Shown: positions 16,072 through 24,617 of the stretch, in pieces
Numbering within the stretch: the stretch's first letter is position 1
Layout: every line of letters begins with the position of its first letter
Source: an uncultured Latescibacterota bacterium
GTDB taxonomy: Bacteria; Latescibacterota; UBA2968; UBA8231
Length of the DNA stretch: 64,000 nt
Assembly (NCBI GenBank): GCA_951813615.1
Contig: OX638377.1
Coordinates: 3,560,599 to 3,624,598 of the forward strand
Reading direction: 5' to 3'
Translations under genes and position numbers: made by a program
Notes under the pieces: generated by a model
Told to the model about the DNA's origin: nothing
The model's input: the letters and a program-made list of their open reading frames with translations, nothing else
Databases searched by the model: none

Positions 16072-17058
16072 ATGTACAGAGTAGGAGTCATCGGCTGTAG
16101 AGGCATTGGCAATCGGCACGCCCAAGGGGCTGAGAGTCTGGAAAACGCCGAGGTCGTGGCCGGTTGCGACCTCGTGCCGGAGCAACGCGACGAATTTGCC
16201 GCGCAGTTCAAGGCGACCAATCCCGGGCTAGAGATGTACGACGATTACCGAGAGATGCTGGAAAAGGCACAGCTCGACATCGTCACGGTAGCCACCGGCG
16301 ACAACCGGCACGCCGACTTGGTGGTGGCCGCGGCCGAAGCTGGTGCCAAGGGGATTTTCTGCGAAAAACCACTGGCCACCAGCGTGGAGGACGCCGACCG
16401 CATGGTGGCGGCTGCGGAACGCCACAACACCCTGCTGTCCGTCGACCATACTCGCCACTGGATGCCCGTCTGGCATCGCTGCCACGAACTAGTGACCGCA
16501 GGCGAGATTGGCGACGTGCGATCGGTCTTGTGCGAGCACTACGGCACGCGATCGATGCTGTTCCGCAACGGCACCCACCTGCTCGACGCCATCATGTGGT
16601 ACGCTGGCAGTGAACCAGCGTGGCTCGTCGCCGAGCTAGAGGACGGGTACGAAGACTACAGTGAGTATCGCGGCGACGGCGGACACGACCCTGCCACCGA
16701 GCCGAGCGCCAACGCCTATATCCACTTTGCCAACGGCGTGCGCGGGGTCTATCTCGGAGAAAAGCAAGCCCCCAACCGACTCGACTTCACCATATCGGGC
16801 ACCACGGGGAATATTTTCATCGAGCGGGAAGGCGATGCGTACATCGAGCGGGACGGAGAGCGGGAGTTGGTCGAACCGCGTCCGTGGGAAGTCGATGGAA
16901 TCGCAGCGGGCGTGCACGAACTCGTGCGCGCGCTCGACGGCGAAGGTGAGCTGTCGTGTACCGGCCGAGATGGTCTGACCGTTGTGGAGATGATGATCGC
17001 CTGCCTGCAATCGCAGCAGCAAAACAACGCAAAAATCGCGCTGCCGTTGGCTCGGTAG
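16072..17058 (+). CDS. Gfo/Idh/MocA family NAD(P)-dependent dehydrogenase
   Basis: A 328-residue oxidoreductase with RVGVIGCRGIGNRHAQG (Rossmann loop), FCEKPLA (conserved lysine) and a substrate-domain segment, FRNGTHLLDAIMWYAGSEPA, with the usual His. The start ATG has AAAGGAGG 6 bases upstream. It is the third member of this family in the window and the middle gene of a plus-strand set (unknown protein, dehydrogenase, kelch protein). The substrate is probably a sugar or cyclitol but cannot be specified. Confidence 0.91.
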   Translation: MYRVGVIGCRGIGNRHAQGAESLENAEVVAGCDLVPEQRDEFAAQFKATNPGLEMYDDYREMLEKAQLDIVTVATGDNRHADLVVAAAEAGAKGIFCEKPLATSVEDADRMVAAAERHNTLLSVDHTRHWMPVWHRCHELVTAGEIGDVRSVLCEHYGTRSMLFRNGTHLLDAIMWYAGSEPAWLVAELEDGYEDYSEYRGDGGHDPATEPSANAYIHFANGVRGVYLGEKQAPNRLDFTISGTTGNIFIEREGDAYIERDGERELVEPRPWEVDGIAAGVHELVRALDGEGELSCTGRDGLTVVEMMIACLQSQQQNNAKIALPLAR

Positions 17059-17145
17059 GTGCCCGGGGACGACTGACGAGAATAGTGCCTGAAGAATCGG
17101 CCTCACCCACCGAACCAATACCCCACTCAGCAACAGGAGTTGACT

Positions 17146-18072
17146 ATGGGAACTTGGATTCAACGCGCGCCCATGCCCACCCCCCGCCACGACCTGCAGT
17201 CCATTACTGTCGACGGCACCATCTACGCCATTTCCGGTGCTGACGATCTCACAGTCGATGCAGTCGAGATCTACGATGTGGCCACCGACACCTGGACCCA
17301 GGGACCGCCCATTCCCACCAAGCGGGGATGGCTGGGCGCCGCTCGCATCGGCCGCAAGATCTACGTGGCCGGCGGCAAAACCATCCGCACGCCTGAAGAG
17401 AAGAAAGCCTACGGCCACGACTATCACTTCACTTCCCGCGACAACCTAGAAATGCTCGACTTGGATGAGCAGACCTGGTTGGCCCTGTCACCCATGCCCG
17501 GCGGACCCCGCGCTGGCCTAGCCGTCACCGCCTGCCAAGACCAGATATGGGCTATCGGTGGCAACACCATGCTCCGCGAAGACCCGCGCATCCTCGACCG
17601 CGTCGAAGTGTACGATGTCGCCACCGACACTTGGGTCCCAGGGCCAGCCCTGCCCCGTCCCACGCAGGGGCCCACCGTGGCGACTCACGACGGCCGCATC
17701 TACCTGACCGGCGGTATCAGCGACGAAGATCCGGAGCGGCCCTGCCGCAGCGAGACCTATGTGCTCGATCCAGCGGTGGGCCGTTGGGAAACGCTGGCAC
17801 CAGTGCCTACCGGGCGCGAATCGTCTGGCTCCTGCGTACTGGGCGATCTGCTCTACACCTTCGGCGGCAAAGATCCCCACTATTCAGCAGCCACCGAAAT
17901 CTACGACATCCAAGCCGACCGCTGGTTTGAAGACGCGCCTATGCCACTGGGCAAGGCTTGGCTGTCGGCCTGTGTGGTGAGCGAGCGGCCATTCGTCATG
18001 GGAGGGGCTCACAAGTGGGAGGACCGAGAGGGATACAACTGGATCGCGGATCTACACGAGTTCGCGCCCTGA
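17146..18072 (+). CDS. kelch-repeat beta-propeller protein
   Basis: A 308-residue protein made of kelch blades: IYAISGADDLTVDAVEIYD, RIGRKIYVAGGKTIR, DQIWAIGGNTML, GRIYLTGGISDE, LLYTFGGKDPH and a last blade FVMGGAHKWEDREGYNW. ATG 17146 follows CAGGAG with good spacing; a TTG six bases earlier is less likely. There is no signal peptide, so it should be cytosolic. A close paralogue lies at 55875-56801. N-acetylneuraminate-epimerase-like kelch proteins act on sugars, so an enzymatic role with the upstream dehydrogenase is possible but not shown. Confidence 0.88.
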   Translation: MGTWIQRAPMPTPRHDLQSITVDGTIYAISGADDLTVDAVEIYDVATDTWTQGPPIPTKRGWLGAARIGRKIYVAGGKTIRTPEEKKAYGHDYHFTSRDNLEMLDLDEQTWLALSPMPGGPRAGLAVTACQDQIWAIGGNTMLREDPRILDRVEVYDVATDTWVPGPALPRPTQGPTVATHDGRIYLTGGISDEDPERPCRSETYVLDPAVGRWETLAPVPTGRESSGSCVLGDLLYTFGGKDPHYSAATEIYDIQADRWFEDAPMPLGKAWLSACVVSERPFVMGGAHKWEDREGYNWIADLHEFAP

Positions 18073-18158
18073 CCGTGGACCAGCGGTACGTCCCCATGCT
18101 CATGCCAGCAAATGTCCGTTAATCGAATAAGTCGCTGTCCTCCCACGCCTTCCCTGCC

Positions 18159-19166
18159 TCAGACACTCCACACCCGCTCGAAGAGGCTCATCCAGTTTCC
18201 TCCCAACAGCTTGGTGATCTCCTCGGCCCTGTACCCGCGATTGGCAAGCGCCTCCGCCAGATTGGGGAACTCCGCCGGGCTGTCGATTCCCTTTGGTTGA
18301 AAACTCAGCTCCGTGTACGGCACTGACCCATCGGCAAAGGTCGAGGGAAATTTCGTGCCCTGCTGCGATGCGATGTAATGCCAGAATTCGAGCGGCTGAT
18401 CGTGAGTGGAATCCGTGCCGATGGCCACGTGATCGAGGCCGATCCGCTCCACCATGTCGTCGATGGCATCGACAAAATCCTCGACCGTCGAATCAAATCC
18501 CTTGGGAAGGAAGTTGGCAAAGGACGTGACGCCCACGACGCCCCCCTTTTCGGCGAGGAGCTTGAGCGCCTCTTCTTCCTTATTGCGCGGGTGGCCGCAA
18601 AAACTGCGGGCATTGGCATGGGTGATCGCAACCGGCTGCTCGGACATCTCAATGGCATCCATCGTCGTCTTCGGACCGACGTGCGACAAGTCGATGACAA
18701 TGCCGAGCCGGTTCATCTCGCGCACCGCATCGACGCCGAAGTTGCTCAGGCCACAATCATTTCGCTCCCAGCAGCCACTACCTAGCAGATTGGTCTCGTG
18801 ATAGGTCAGTTGAATCACCCGCACCCCAAGGGCGAGGAACAACCCTAGTCGATCCAATTCGTTCTCGATGGGCGAGGCGTTCTGAAAACTGAGGATGATC
18901 CCGGTCTTGCCGAGTTTCTTAGCGGCGTGAATGTCGGCCGTCTCCTTCACCTGCACGATGTCGTGGCGCTCGCGAAAACGCCGCATCCACGCCGCTAGGT
19001 GCGCCATGGTCTGCACAAAATTTTCCCACGTTGCCACCGTGGCGTTGATGGCGGTGATATTGCCGGTACGCAAACGCTCGAACACCGCGTCGCTCTCCCA
19101 GTTGCTGACGTTCAGACCATCTATGACAATCGCCTCGTCATAGATTTTCCTCGCTTCACTCGACAT
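18159..19166 (-). CDS. peptidase M19 (membrane dipeptidase)-family protein with altered metal site
   Basis: A 335-residue TIM barrel of the renal-dipeptidase family: VIDLSHVGPKTTMDAI and AITHANARSFCGHPRNK carry the two later metal histidines, and LDHVAIGTDSTHD the late Asp. The usual N-terminal DGHND is replaced by DGLNVS, and the bridging glutamate segment (usually with an EG pair) reads LSFQNASPIE. Both changes remove ligands of the classical two-zinc centre, so the enzyme may bind one metal or have another activity. GAGGAG precedes the ATG. It follows the M55 aminopeptidase gene by 35 bases and the two probably form an operon for D-amino-acid peptide turnover. Confidence 0.87.
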   Translation of the reverse strand: MSSEARKIYDEAIVIDGLNVSNWESDAVFERLRTGNITAINATVATWENFVQTMAHLAAWMRRFRERHDIVQVKETADIHAAKKLGKTGIILSFQNASPIENELDRLGLFLALGVRVIQLTYHETNLLGSGCWERNDCGLSNFGVDAVREMNRLGIVIDLSHVGPKTTMDAIEMSEQPVAITHANARSFCGHPRNKEEEALKLLAEKGGVVGVTSFANFLPKGFDSTVEDFVDAIDDMVERIGLDHVAIGTDSTHDQPLEFWHYIASQQGTKFPSTFADGSVPYTELSFQPKGIDSPAEFPNLAEALANRGYRAEEITKLLGGNWMSLFERVWSV

Positions 19167-19201
19167 CGCTCAGCTCCTCGTTTCGCGCAGTGTGTCTTCG
19201 C

Positions 19202-20017
19202 TTAAGCATGGGGCCAGAACTGATTCCACGCAGTCAACCAGTCTCCTGCGCGGCTTTCAACGGAGAGCGGCCCCGTTATCTCAACCCCGGGTCGTCCCTT
19301 GAACTCGGCGAGTTGATCGACGCTGGCAAGTTCGATTCTGATGGTCGTTGGCCTTGCAGGGACATACGGCTTAGTCCGGGTCAGATCGGCGAGCGCATTC
19401 TTAGCCCCGTCCTCAATCAACTGACGGGCGCGGACGGGCGGTAGCTGGCGCGCGCTAAACCGACTCAGTCCCTTTTTAACAGCCACGGTTGGCAGCGCTT
19501 CGCCGAGGAGTTCTCTGGCTTCTCGGCAGACGGCCTCGTCGCCAGTGACGAGGGCAATCGGCACCCCGTAGTGCCCGTTGAGCGCGGCGTTGACGCCGGT
19601 TTCGCCGACGAGATCGTCGTTGAACCAGAGATTTCTATACTGGACGCTGGAGATGGTGTGGCACAGCACCCCGTCGGGAGTGCCGTCGCGGGCGTGCATG
19701 CCGATGAGCAGGCAGGCGTCGCATCCTTGCTCCCACAGTTCTTCGTAGCGGCCCCACCCGTGATGGGCAACCCATTCGCAATCGGGATCAATTTTGTCGG
19801 GGATGAGCGAATTAAAGCTCCAGCCTTTGCCCGCACCATGGCAATCGACGACGACAATTTCCGTTGCGCCAGCGGCTTTGGCCCCGCGCACGGCGGCGTT
19901 GATTTCCTCCGTGTAGAGCTCTCGGCCCTCTTCAAACATCGCGGCACCACCGCTGACCTGATCCCACACCACAATACCACTTACACCCTCCATGTCGGAC
20001 ATGATCAACACGCGCAT
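19202..20017 (-). CDS. M55 family D-aminopeptidase (DppA-like)
   Basis: A 271-residue protein matching the zinc D-aminopeptidase family: N-terminal RVLIMSDMEGVSGIV with the Asp and Glu ligands, VVVDCHGAGKGW, LIGMHARDGTPDGVLCHT and the conserved EIGVNA-like segment GETGVNAALNGHYGVPIALVTGDE. Length is normal for the family, which forms decamers and cleaves D-Ala-containing peptides. The start has GGAGAA upstream. It heads a two-gene operon with the M19 protein; together they suggest recycling of peptidoglycan-derived or other D-amino-acid dipeptides. A TonB receptor is divergent from it. Confidence 0.92.
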   Translation of the reverse strand: MRVLIMSDMEGVSGIVVWDQVSGGAAMFEEGRELYTEEINAAVRGAKAAGATEIVVVDCHGAGKGWSFNSLIPDKIDPDCEWVAHHGWGRYEELWEQGCDACLLIGMHARDGTPDGVLCHTISSVQYRNLWFNDDLVGETGVNAALNGHYGVPIALVTGDEAVCREARELLGEALPTVAVKKGLSRFSARQLPPVRARQLIEDGAKNALADLTRTKPYVPARPTTIRIELASVDQLAEFKGRPGVEITGPLSVESRAGDWLTAWNQFWPHA

Positions 20018-20171
20018 TATCTCGTTCTCCTCGAATCGTCAAGACGTGGATTTCAATGGTTCAACCGTCGGCGTATAAGATAGTGCTGAAACCGAAACGT
20101 CATAGCCTTTATTTTGCCACCAACTACTCTTGCTAAAATCACGTATTTCCCTATGGTCTATAGCTTGACCT

Positions 20172-20194
20172 TTTTGCGCCGTTGGAGCGCAAAA
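20172..20194 (+). promoter_or_regulatory. 8-bp inverted repeat in the TonB-receptor leader
   Basis: TTTTGCGC (20172-20179) and GCGCAAAA (20187-20194) form a perfect inverted repeat with a 7-base spacer, 26 bases before the receptor ATG. A TTGACC box lies just upstream. It could be a repressor operator or a small leader hairpin; the sequence alone does not decide. Confidence 0.4.
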
Positions 20195-20220
20195 TCTACT
20201 CATCTTTAACGGGAGGATCC

Positions 20221-22938
20221 ATGAATCTGCAACCCTTTTTCCGCGCGTCGCTAGCCGCAGTGCTGCTGGCGGCGCTACCTATCTGGGCCCAACAGGGCAC
20301 CATCCGAGGCACCGTGACCGATGGCGAAGACGCCACGCCGCTGCCCAACGCCAATTTAAACCTAGTAGGCACGGTGCGGGGCACGATGACCAGCGACGAT
20401 GGCACCTTTTCCCTAGCGGTCCCGTCCGGCTCCTATACGCTACAAGCAACCTTCATCGGCTACCAATCCACCAAGCAAAACGTCGAAGTCACCGCCGGGG
20501 AGACGACGACTGTTGATTTTGTCCTAAATGCCAGCCCCGTCGCCTTGGGCGAAGAATTTGTCGTCGTCGGCTCGCGGACGGTGCGCACCGCCATTGAGAC
20601 GCCGGCCCCAGTCGATGTCATCTCCGAACTCGAGATTCGCCAATCCGGCCAAACCGAGATCAACCAGACGCTGCGCCAGTTGGCTCCCTCTTTCAACGCC
20701 TCGCACCAAACCATTTCCGACGGCACCGATCACATCAACCCAGCTAGCCTGCGCGGCTTGGGCCCCGACCAAGTGCTGGTCCTAATCAACGGCAAGCGCC
20801 GCCACTCCAGCGCCTTAGTACACGTCAACGGCACTTTTGGCCGCGGCACGGTGGGCGTCGATCTCAATTCCATTCCCAAAGCCGCGGTCGAGCGCATTGA
20901 GATTCTGCGCGACGGCGCCGCAGCCCAGTACGGCTCGGACGCCATCGCCGGGGTAATCAACATCGTCCTCAAAGACAACACCGAAGGAATCCAGCTCAAC
21001 AACGTGGTAGGTACTACCGGAGAAGGAGACGGCGATCAAGTCAAGACCGATGTGAACTACGGCTTCGGGCTGGGCGACGGCGGGTACATCAACGTCACCG
21101 GCGAATTTTTAAAGCGCGATCGCACGCGCCGCGGCGGCCAGTACACCGCGGATGAGGACGATGCCAACATCCAGTGGCTCAAAGACAACAACTTGCCAGA
21201 CGATGCTTTCAACATGAACATCGGCCAGAGCAAGGCCACGGTGGGTGGAGCCTTCTACAACGCCGCGTATCCCCTAGCCGGCGATGCCGAGTTCTATAGC
21301 TTTGGCGGGCTGTCGTACCGCCGAGGCGAGGCGACGGGCTTCTACCGCCTGCCGGGGAGCCAGCCCAATCGGGTGGTCTTTGAGCTGTATCCCAACGGCT
21401 TCCTGCCCCAGATCAATCCAGACATCGAAGACCGCTCGTTCAGCGCAGGAGTGCGCGGGGCTAAGGGGAAGTGGGATGTGGACTTCAGCGTGACCCAAGG
21501 CGGCAATGGCTTCAAGTGGAACATCGAAAATACTAACAACGCCTCCATGGGCGCCGACAGCCCGACCTCCGTCAATGCCGGGCGGCTCGGTTTCAACCAG
21601 ACCTCGGGGAACTTGGACTTGGTGCGGCCCCTCGACACAGACATGTTCGAGCGCACTTCACTGGTGCTTGGCGGCGAGTTCCGCGTCGAGAACTACCAGA
21701 TTGAAGCCGGCCAGTTTGAGTCCTACTCCTACGGCCGCGGTCCGGTCGATGGCACCAATTTTGAAGAAGGCAAAGCCTCCGGCGCACAGGTATTTCGGGG
21801 ATTTTCCCCAGCCAGCGCACTCAACCGCTTCCGCAACAGCATCAGCACCTACGCTGGCTTGGAAACGCAGGCGTCGGCCATGCTAACGGTTGATGTGGGA
21901 GGGCGATTTGAGCAGTACAGCGACTTCGGCAGCACATCCACCGGCAAACTGGCCCTACGCCTGGCCCTCAGCGACGCGCTGGCCTTGCGCGCGACGGCCA
22001 GCAATGGCTTCCGCGCCCCGTCCCTGCATCAGGTGTGGTTCAATAGCGTCAGCACGCAGTTCATCGCCGATGATGTCACCGGCGAGTTGGTGCCCCGCGA
22101 GGTTCTCACCGCCAATAACAGTAGCCCCGTTGCCAAAGCCTTCGGCATTGGGGCGCTGGAGCCAGAGACCTCGGTCAATACCAGCGCAGGCATCACCGCC
22201 CAACTGATGGACAATTTTTCCCTTACAGCCGACTACTACCAAATCGCCATCGAAGACCGGATCGTGTTGACCAGCCGCTTCTCCGATAGCAACGAGGGCT
22301 ACGCCGCCATTTTAGCTCCCTTCCGAGCGACAGCGGCCCAGTTCTTTACCAATGCCGTAAACACCTCAACTAGCGGTGTGGATCTAGTGGCTTCGTATAG
22401 CACCGCCGTGGGAGCAGGTGCCCTCAGTCTGTCGGCAGCGGGCAATTTCACCCAGACTTCGGTGGACGAGATCATAGTTCCCGAGGGGCTTATCGCGGCC
22501 TTTGAGAAGGCCAATGATCGGCAAGCTACCGCTGAAGAGCGCACGGCTATCGAAGGCCTGCTGTTCGATCGGGAGGCACGCAATCGCCTCGAAGACGCCC
22601 TGCCGCGCACCAAGGTCAGCCTGTCGGCGCGCTACTCCCAAGACGCATTTAGCGCCCTAATCCGGGCCACCAACTACGGGCCGGTCGAGTACAAGCCCAA
22701 CAATCCAGAACACGACGAGACCTTCTCGGCCAAGACTTTGCTCGATGTAGATGTGTCGTATCAGATGTTGCCGGGGGTGCGCCTGTCTGTGGGAGCCAAT
22801 AACCTGCTCAACACCTTCCCAGACGAGCACGAAAAAGCATCTAACATCACATCGCGCGGTTTTGTGTACAGTCGGCGAGTGATGCAGTTCGGCACCAACG
22901 GTGGGTTTTACTACGGGCGCTTGAGTTTCGATCTATAG
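20221..22938 (+). CDS. TonB-dependent outer-membrane receptor with carboxypeptidase-regulatory-like domain
   Basis: A 905-residue receptor. Signal peptide residues 1-24 end in WAQQ; residues 26-110 are a CarboxypepD-reg-like module (GTIRGTVTDGEDATPLPNAN). A plug follows (PAPVDVISELEIRQSGQTEI, then SLRGLGPDQVLVLINGKRRH and VERIEILRDGAAAQYGSDAIAGVINI), then the barrel to the C-terminal RLSFDL strand. ATG 20221 has GGGAGG 5-8 bases upstream. The architecture is the SusC/CirA-like type common in the FCB group. It is flanked by D-peptide enzymes on one side and an aquaporin on the other, so the ligand is open; peptide, sugar or metal-chelate uptake are all possible. Confidence 0.95.
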   Translation: MNLQPFFRASLAAVLLAALPIWAQQGTIRGTVTDGEDATPLPNANLNLVGTVRGTMTSDDGTFSLAVPSGSYTLQATFIGYQSTKQNVEVTAGETTTVDFVLNASPVALGEEFVVVGSRTVRTAIETPAPVDVISELEIRQSGQTEINQTLRQLAPSFNASHQTISDGTDHINPASLRGLGPDQVLVLINGKRRHSSALVHVNGTFGRGTVGVDLNSIPKAAVERIEILRDGAAAQYGSDAIAGVINIVLKDNTEGIQLNNVVGTTGEGDGDQVKTDVNYGFGLGDGGYINVTGEFLKRDRTRRGGQYTADEDDANIQWLKDNNLPDDAFNMNIGQSKATVGGAFYNAAYPLAGDAEFYSFGGLSYRRGEATGFYRLPGSQPNRVVFELYPNGFLPQINPDIEDRSFSAGVRGAKGKWDVDFSVTQGGNGFKWNIENTNNASMGADSPTSVNAGRLGFNQTSGNLDLVRPLDTDMFERTSLVLGGEFRVENYQIEAGQFESYSYGRGPVDGTNFEEGKASGAQVFRGFSPASALNRFRNSISTYAGLETQASAMLTVDVGGRFEQYSDFGSTSTGKLALRLALSDALALRATASNGFRAPSLHQVWFNSVSTQFIADDVTGELVPREVLTANNSSPVAKAFGIGALEPETSVNTSAGITAQLMDNFSLTADYYQIAIEDRIVLTSRFSDSNEGYAAILAPFRATAAQFFTNAVNTSTSGVDLVASYSTAVGAGALSLSAAGNFTQTSVDEIIVPEGLIAAFEKANDRQATAEERTAIEGLLFDREARNRLEDALPRTKVSLSARYSQDAFSALIRATNYGPVEYKPNNPEHDETFSAKTLLDVDVSYQMLPGVRLSVGANNLLNTFPDEHEKASNITSRGFVYSRRVMQFGTNGGFYYGRLSFDL

Positions 22939-22960
22939 CGCTGGCTGTCCTAAATAAGAA

Positions 22961-22995
22961 AGCCCTGCACCCCGTCGAGGGGTGCAGGGCTTTTT
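22961..22995. terminator. strong bidirectional rho-independent terminator
   Basis: A 13-bp perfect stem (22961-22973 with 22979-22991) around the loop GTCGA is followed by a T run on the plus strand and by TTTCTT on the minus strand. It lies between the convergent TonB-receptor and aquaporin genes and can stop both. Confidence 0.9.
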
Positions 22996-23026
22996 ATGTT
23001 GTGTGGTTCCGGTGTCGTAAGCGGCT

Positions 23027-23740
23027 TCAGCAGCAGCCCTTCACTTCTTGGTCCGAAGGCGCTTGGCAGCGAATGAATTCGTAGAACAGTGCGCCGGCTG
23101 CGGCCCCTAGCACCGGACCGACGATGTATGCAGCAAAAGCCGTCCATTCGCCGGCAGCTAGGGCCGGGCCTAAACTGCGGGCTGGATTCATCGAGGCCCC
23201 GCACAACGGCCCGGCGAACATGGCCTCCAGCCCCACAGTGCCGCCAATGGCCAAACCAGCCGCCGGTCCCACAGCGCGAAAATCGGTCGCCATGCTCATA
23301 ATGACCAGCATCAGCAAAAAGGTCAGCATGAATTCCCACACCAAGGCCGTGGCGAACCGGCCGTCCACCGGCAGGGTGACTCCCAAGTTCAGCACCTGCC
23401 CAGGCTGCGTGGCGGCCAGTACCGACGATAAACTCGCCATGTGTACATAACTAGCCACTATGGCTCCGGCGCACTGGGCCAAGATATAGGGCGCGATCTC
23501 CCTTTTGGGGAAATGCCGCGTCAAGGCGAACGCGAGAGTCACCGCTGGGTTGAAATGCGCCCCGGAAATGTGGCCGGTGGCATAGATCATCACCATGATG
23601 ACCAGCCCAAAAGTGGCAGCAACGCCCACGTGGCTAACCGCTCCGCCGGAAATCTGATTGATGGCCACGGCACCGCAGCCAGCAAAGACAATGGCAAACG
23701 CGCCGATGAATTCAGCGGCGCATTTTCGCAATAGATTCAT
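23027..23740 (-). CDS. aquaporin / MIP-family channel
   Basis: A 237-residue channel with six predicted membrane segments and both NPA boxes: SGAHFNPAVTLAFAL (near residue 65) and CGASMNPARSLGPAL (near 185). The start is CGAEFIGAFAIVFAGCGA-like (AAEFIGAFAIVFAGC), typical of the family. The C-terminus ends in a charged tail and a CC pair (EVKGCC). Cysteine-ending tails occur in some aquaglyceroporins linked to arsenite, but no ars gene is nearby, so water or glycerol is equally likely. The gene is single, convergent with the TonB receptor and divergent from the toxin-antitoxin pair. Confidence 0.93.
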   Translation of the reverse strand: MNLLRKCAAEFIGAFAIVFAGCGAVAINQISGGAVSHVGVAATFGLVIMVMIYATGHISGAHFNPAVTLAFALTRHFPKREIAPYILAQCAGAIVASYVHMASLSSVLAATQPGQVLNLGVTLPVDGRFATALVWEFMLTFLLMLVIMSMATDFRAVGPAAGLAIGGTVGLEAMFAGPLCGASMNPARSLGPALAAGEWTAFAAYIVGPVLGAAAGALFYEFIRCQAPSDQEVKGCC

Positions 23741-23831
23741 GGTTCTCCAATTTGGCTCGTTAGCAAGAGTTGGCCGTGCAAAATCGCATAAATGTAGCGG
23801 GTCATGCTGCCGCGCTCAATAACTGTACTCA

Positions 23832-23879
23832 TTGACTCTATCCGTCGTTTGTTATACTTTTTTTTTGAAATGTATAACA
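23832..23879 (+). promoter_or_regulatory. promoter with overlapping palindromic operator of the toxin-antitoxin pair
   Basis: TTGACT (23832-23837) and TATACT (23853-23858) are a plausible promoter with a short 15-base spacer. An 8-bp inverted repeat, TGTTATAC (23850-23857) and GTATAACA (23872-23879), overlaps the -10 box. AbrB-type antitoxins bind such palindromes to repress their own operon, so this is the likely autoregulatory site for the genes starting at 23917. Confidence 0.6.
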
Positions 23880-23916
23880 CCCATATCCCACTATCGATCT
23901 AACAGAACGGAGAATC

Positions 23917-24150
23917 ATGGCATCGGCCCGCATATCGGCCAAAGGCTGGGTCGTCATTCCGGCACCGTTGCGCAAGAAATACCGCCTACAGCCCGGCGAC
24001 CAAGTGCGCATTGTCGATTACGGCGGCGGCTTGGCCCTCGTGCCCGTCCTTGGCGATCCCATCGAAGAAGCCCAAGGAATGCTCGCGGGGCCAACATCCC
24101 TAGTGGAAGCCCTCCTTACCCAGCGCGCCGAGGACCGTCGTATTGAATGA
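23917..24150 (+). CDS. AbrB/MazE-type antitoxin DNA-binding protein
   Basis: A 77-residue protein with a swapped-hairpin AbrB/SpoVT domain at residues 3-48: RISAKGWVVIPAPLRKKYRLQPGDQVRIVDY and the closing LALVPV strand. The C-terminal 25 residues (AGPTSLVEALLTQRAEDRRIE) are the toxin-binding tail. An ACGGAG ribosome site precedes the ATG. Its stop overlaps the toxin start by 8 bases, implying coupled translation, and a palindrome at 23850-23879 is its probable operator. Confidence 0.92.
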   Translation: MASARISAKGWVVIPAPLRKKYRLQPGDQVRIVDYGGGLALVPVLGDPIEEAQGMLAGPTSLVEALLTQRAEDRRIE

Positions 24151-24559
24151 CCCCGGAGACCGCGTGCTCGATAGTTACGCGCTCTTAGCCTATCTGGAGA
24201 ATGAAGCGGGTGCCCTTCAGGTTAAATCCCTGCTCAGCCAAGCAGAAACAGGTCCAAGCCATCTGTGGATGTCCATCGTCAATTTGGGGGAAGTCCTCTA
24301 TATCACTGAGCGTGAACGGGGCTTGGCCCATAGCCGCACTGTCCTAGCGGCTGTGGAGCAATTGCCAGTGGACATGGTCATCGCCGACCGCGCCCATACT
24401 TTGTCTGCCGCCCATATCAAGGCCCGTTTCCCGCTCTCCTATGCTGATGCCTTCGCCGCTGCCCTGGCCCAGACCAAGGGTGTCCCCCTCGTGACCGGCG
24501 ACGGAGAATTCAGCCGAGTCGAATCCCTCGTCGCCATCGAGTGGCTTCCTAGGCATTAG
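24143..24559 (+). CDS. PIN-domain ribonuclease toxin (VapC-like)
   Basis: A 138-residue PIN nuclease. Acidic residues of the metal site are visible: VLDSYALLAYLENE (first Asp and Glu), NLGEVLY (Glu), SYADAFAAALA (Asp) and VTGDGEF (Asp). The start is TTG 24143, overlapping the antitoxin; a GTG at 24164, directly before the conserved LDSYALL, is an alternative. VapC toxins cleave tRNA or rRNA, and the AbrB-type partner neutralises and autoregulates. The pair is complete and looks active. Confidence 0.92.
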   Translation: MNDPGDRVLDSYALLAYLENEAGALQVKSLLSQAETGPSHLWMSIVNLGEVLYITERERGLAHSRTVLAAVEQLPVDMVIADRAHTLSAAHIKARFPLSYADAFAAALAQTKGVPLVTGDGEFSRVESLVAIEWLPRH

Positions 24560-24617
24560 TTCGTCAGCGATCCTTTAGGGCAGTCAGTTTCGACAATTTG
24601 AATCCATAGGTGGCAAT

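Noticed and set aside
16636..17427. Minus-strand 263-codon frame across the dehydrogenase/kelch junction
   Set aside because: It covers two well-supported plus-strand genes and shows no motif.
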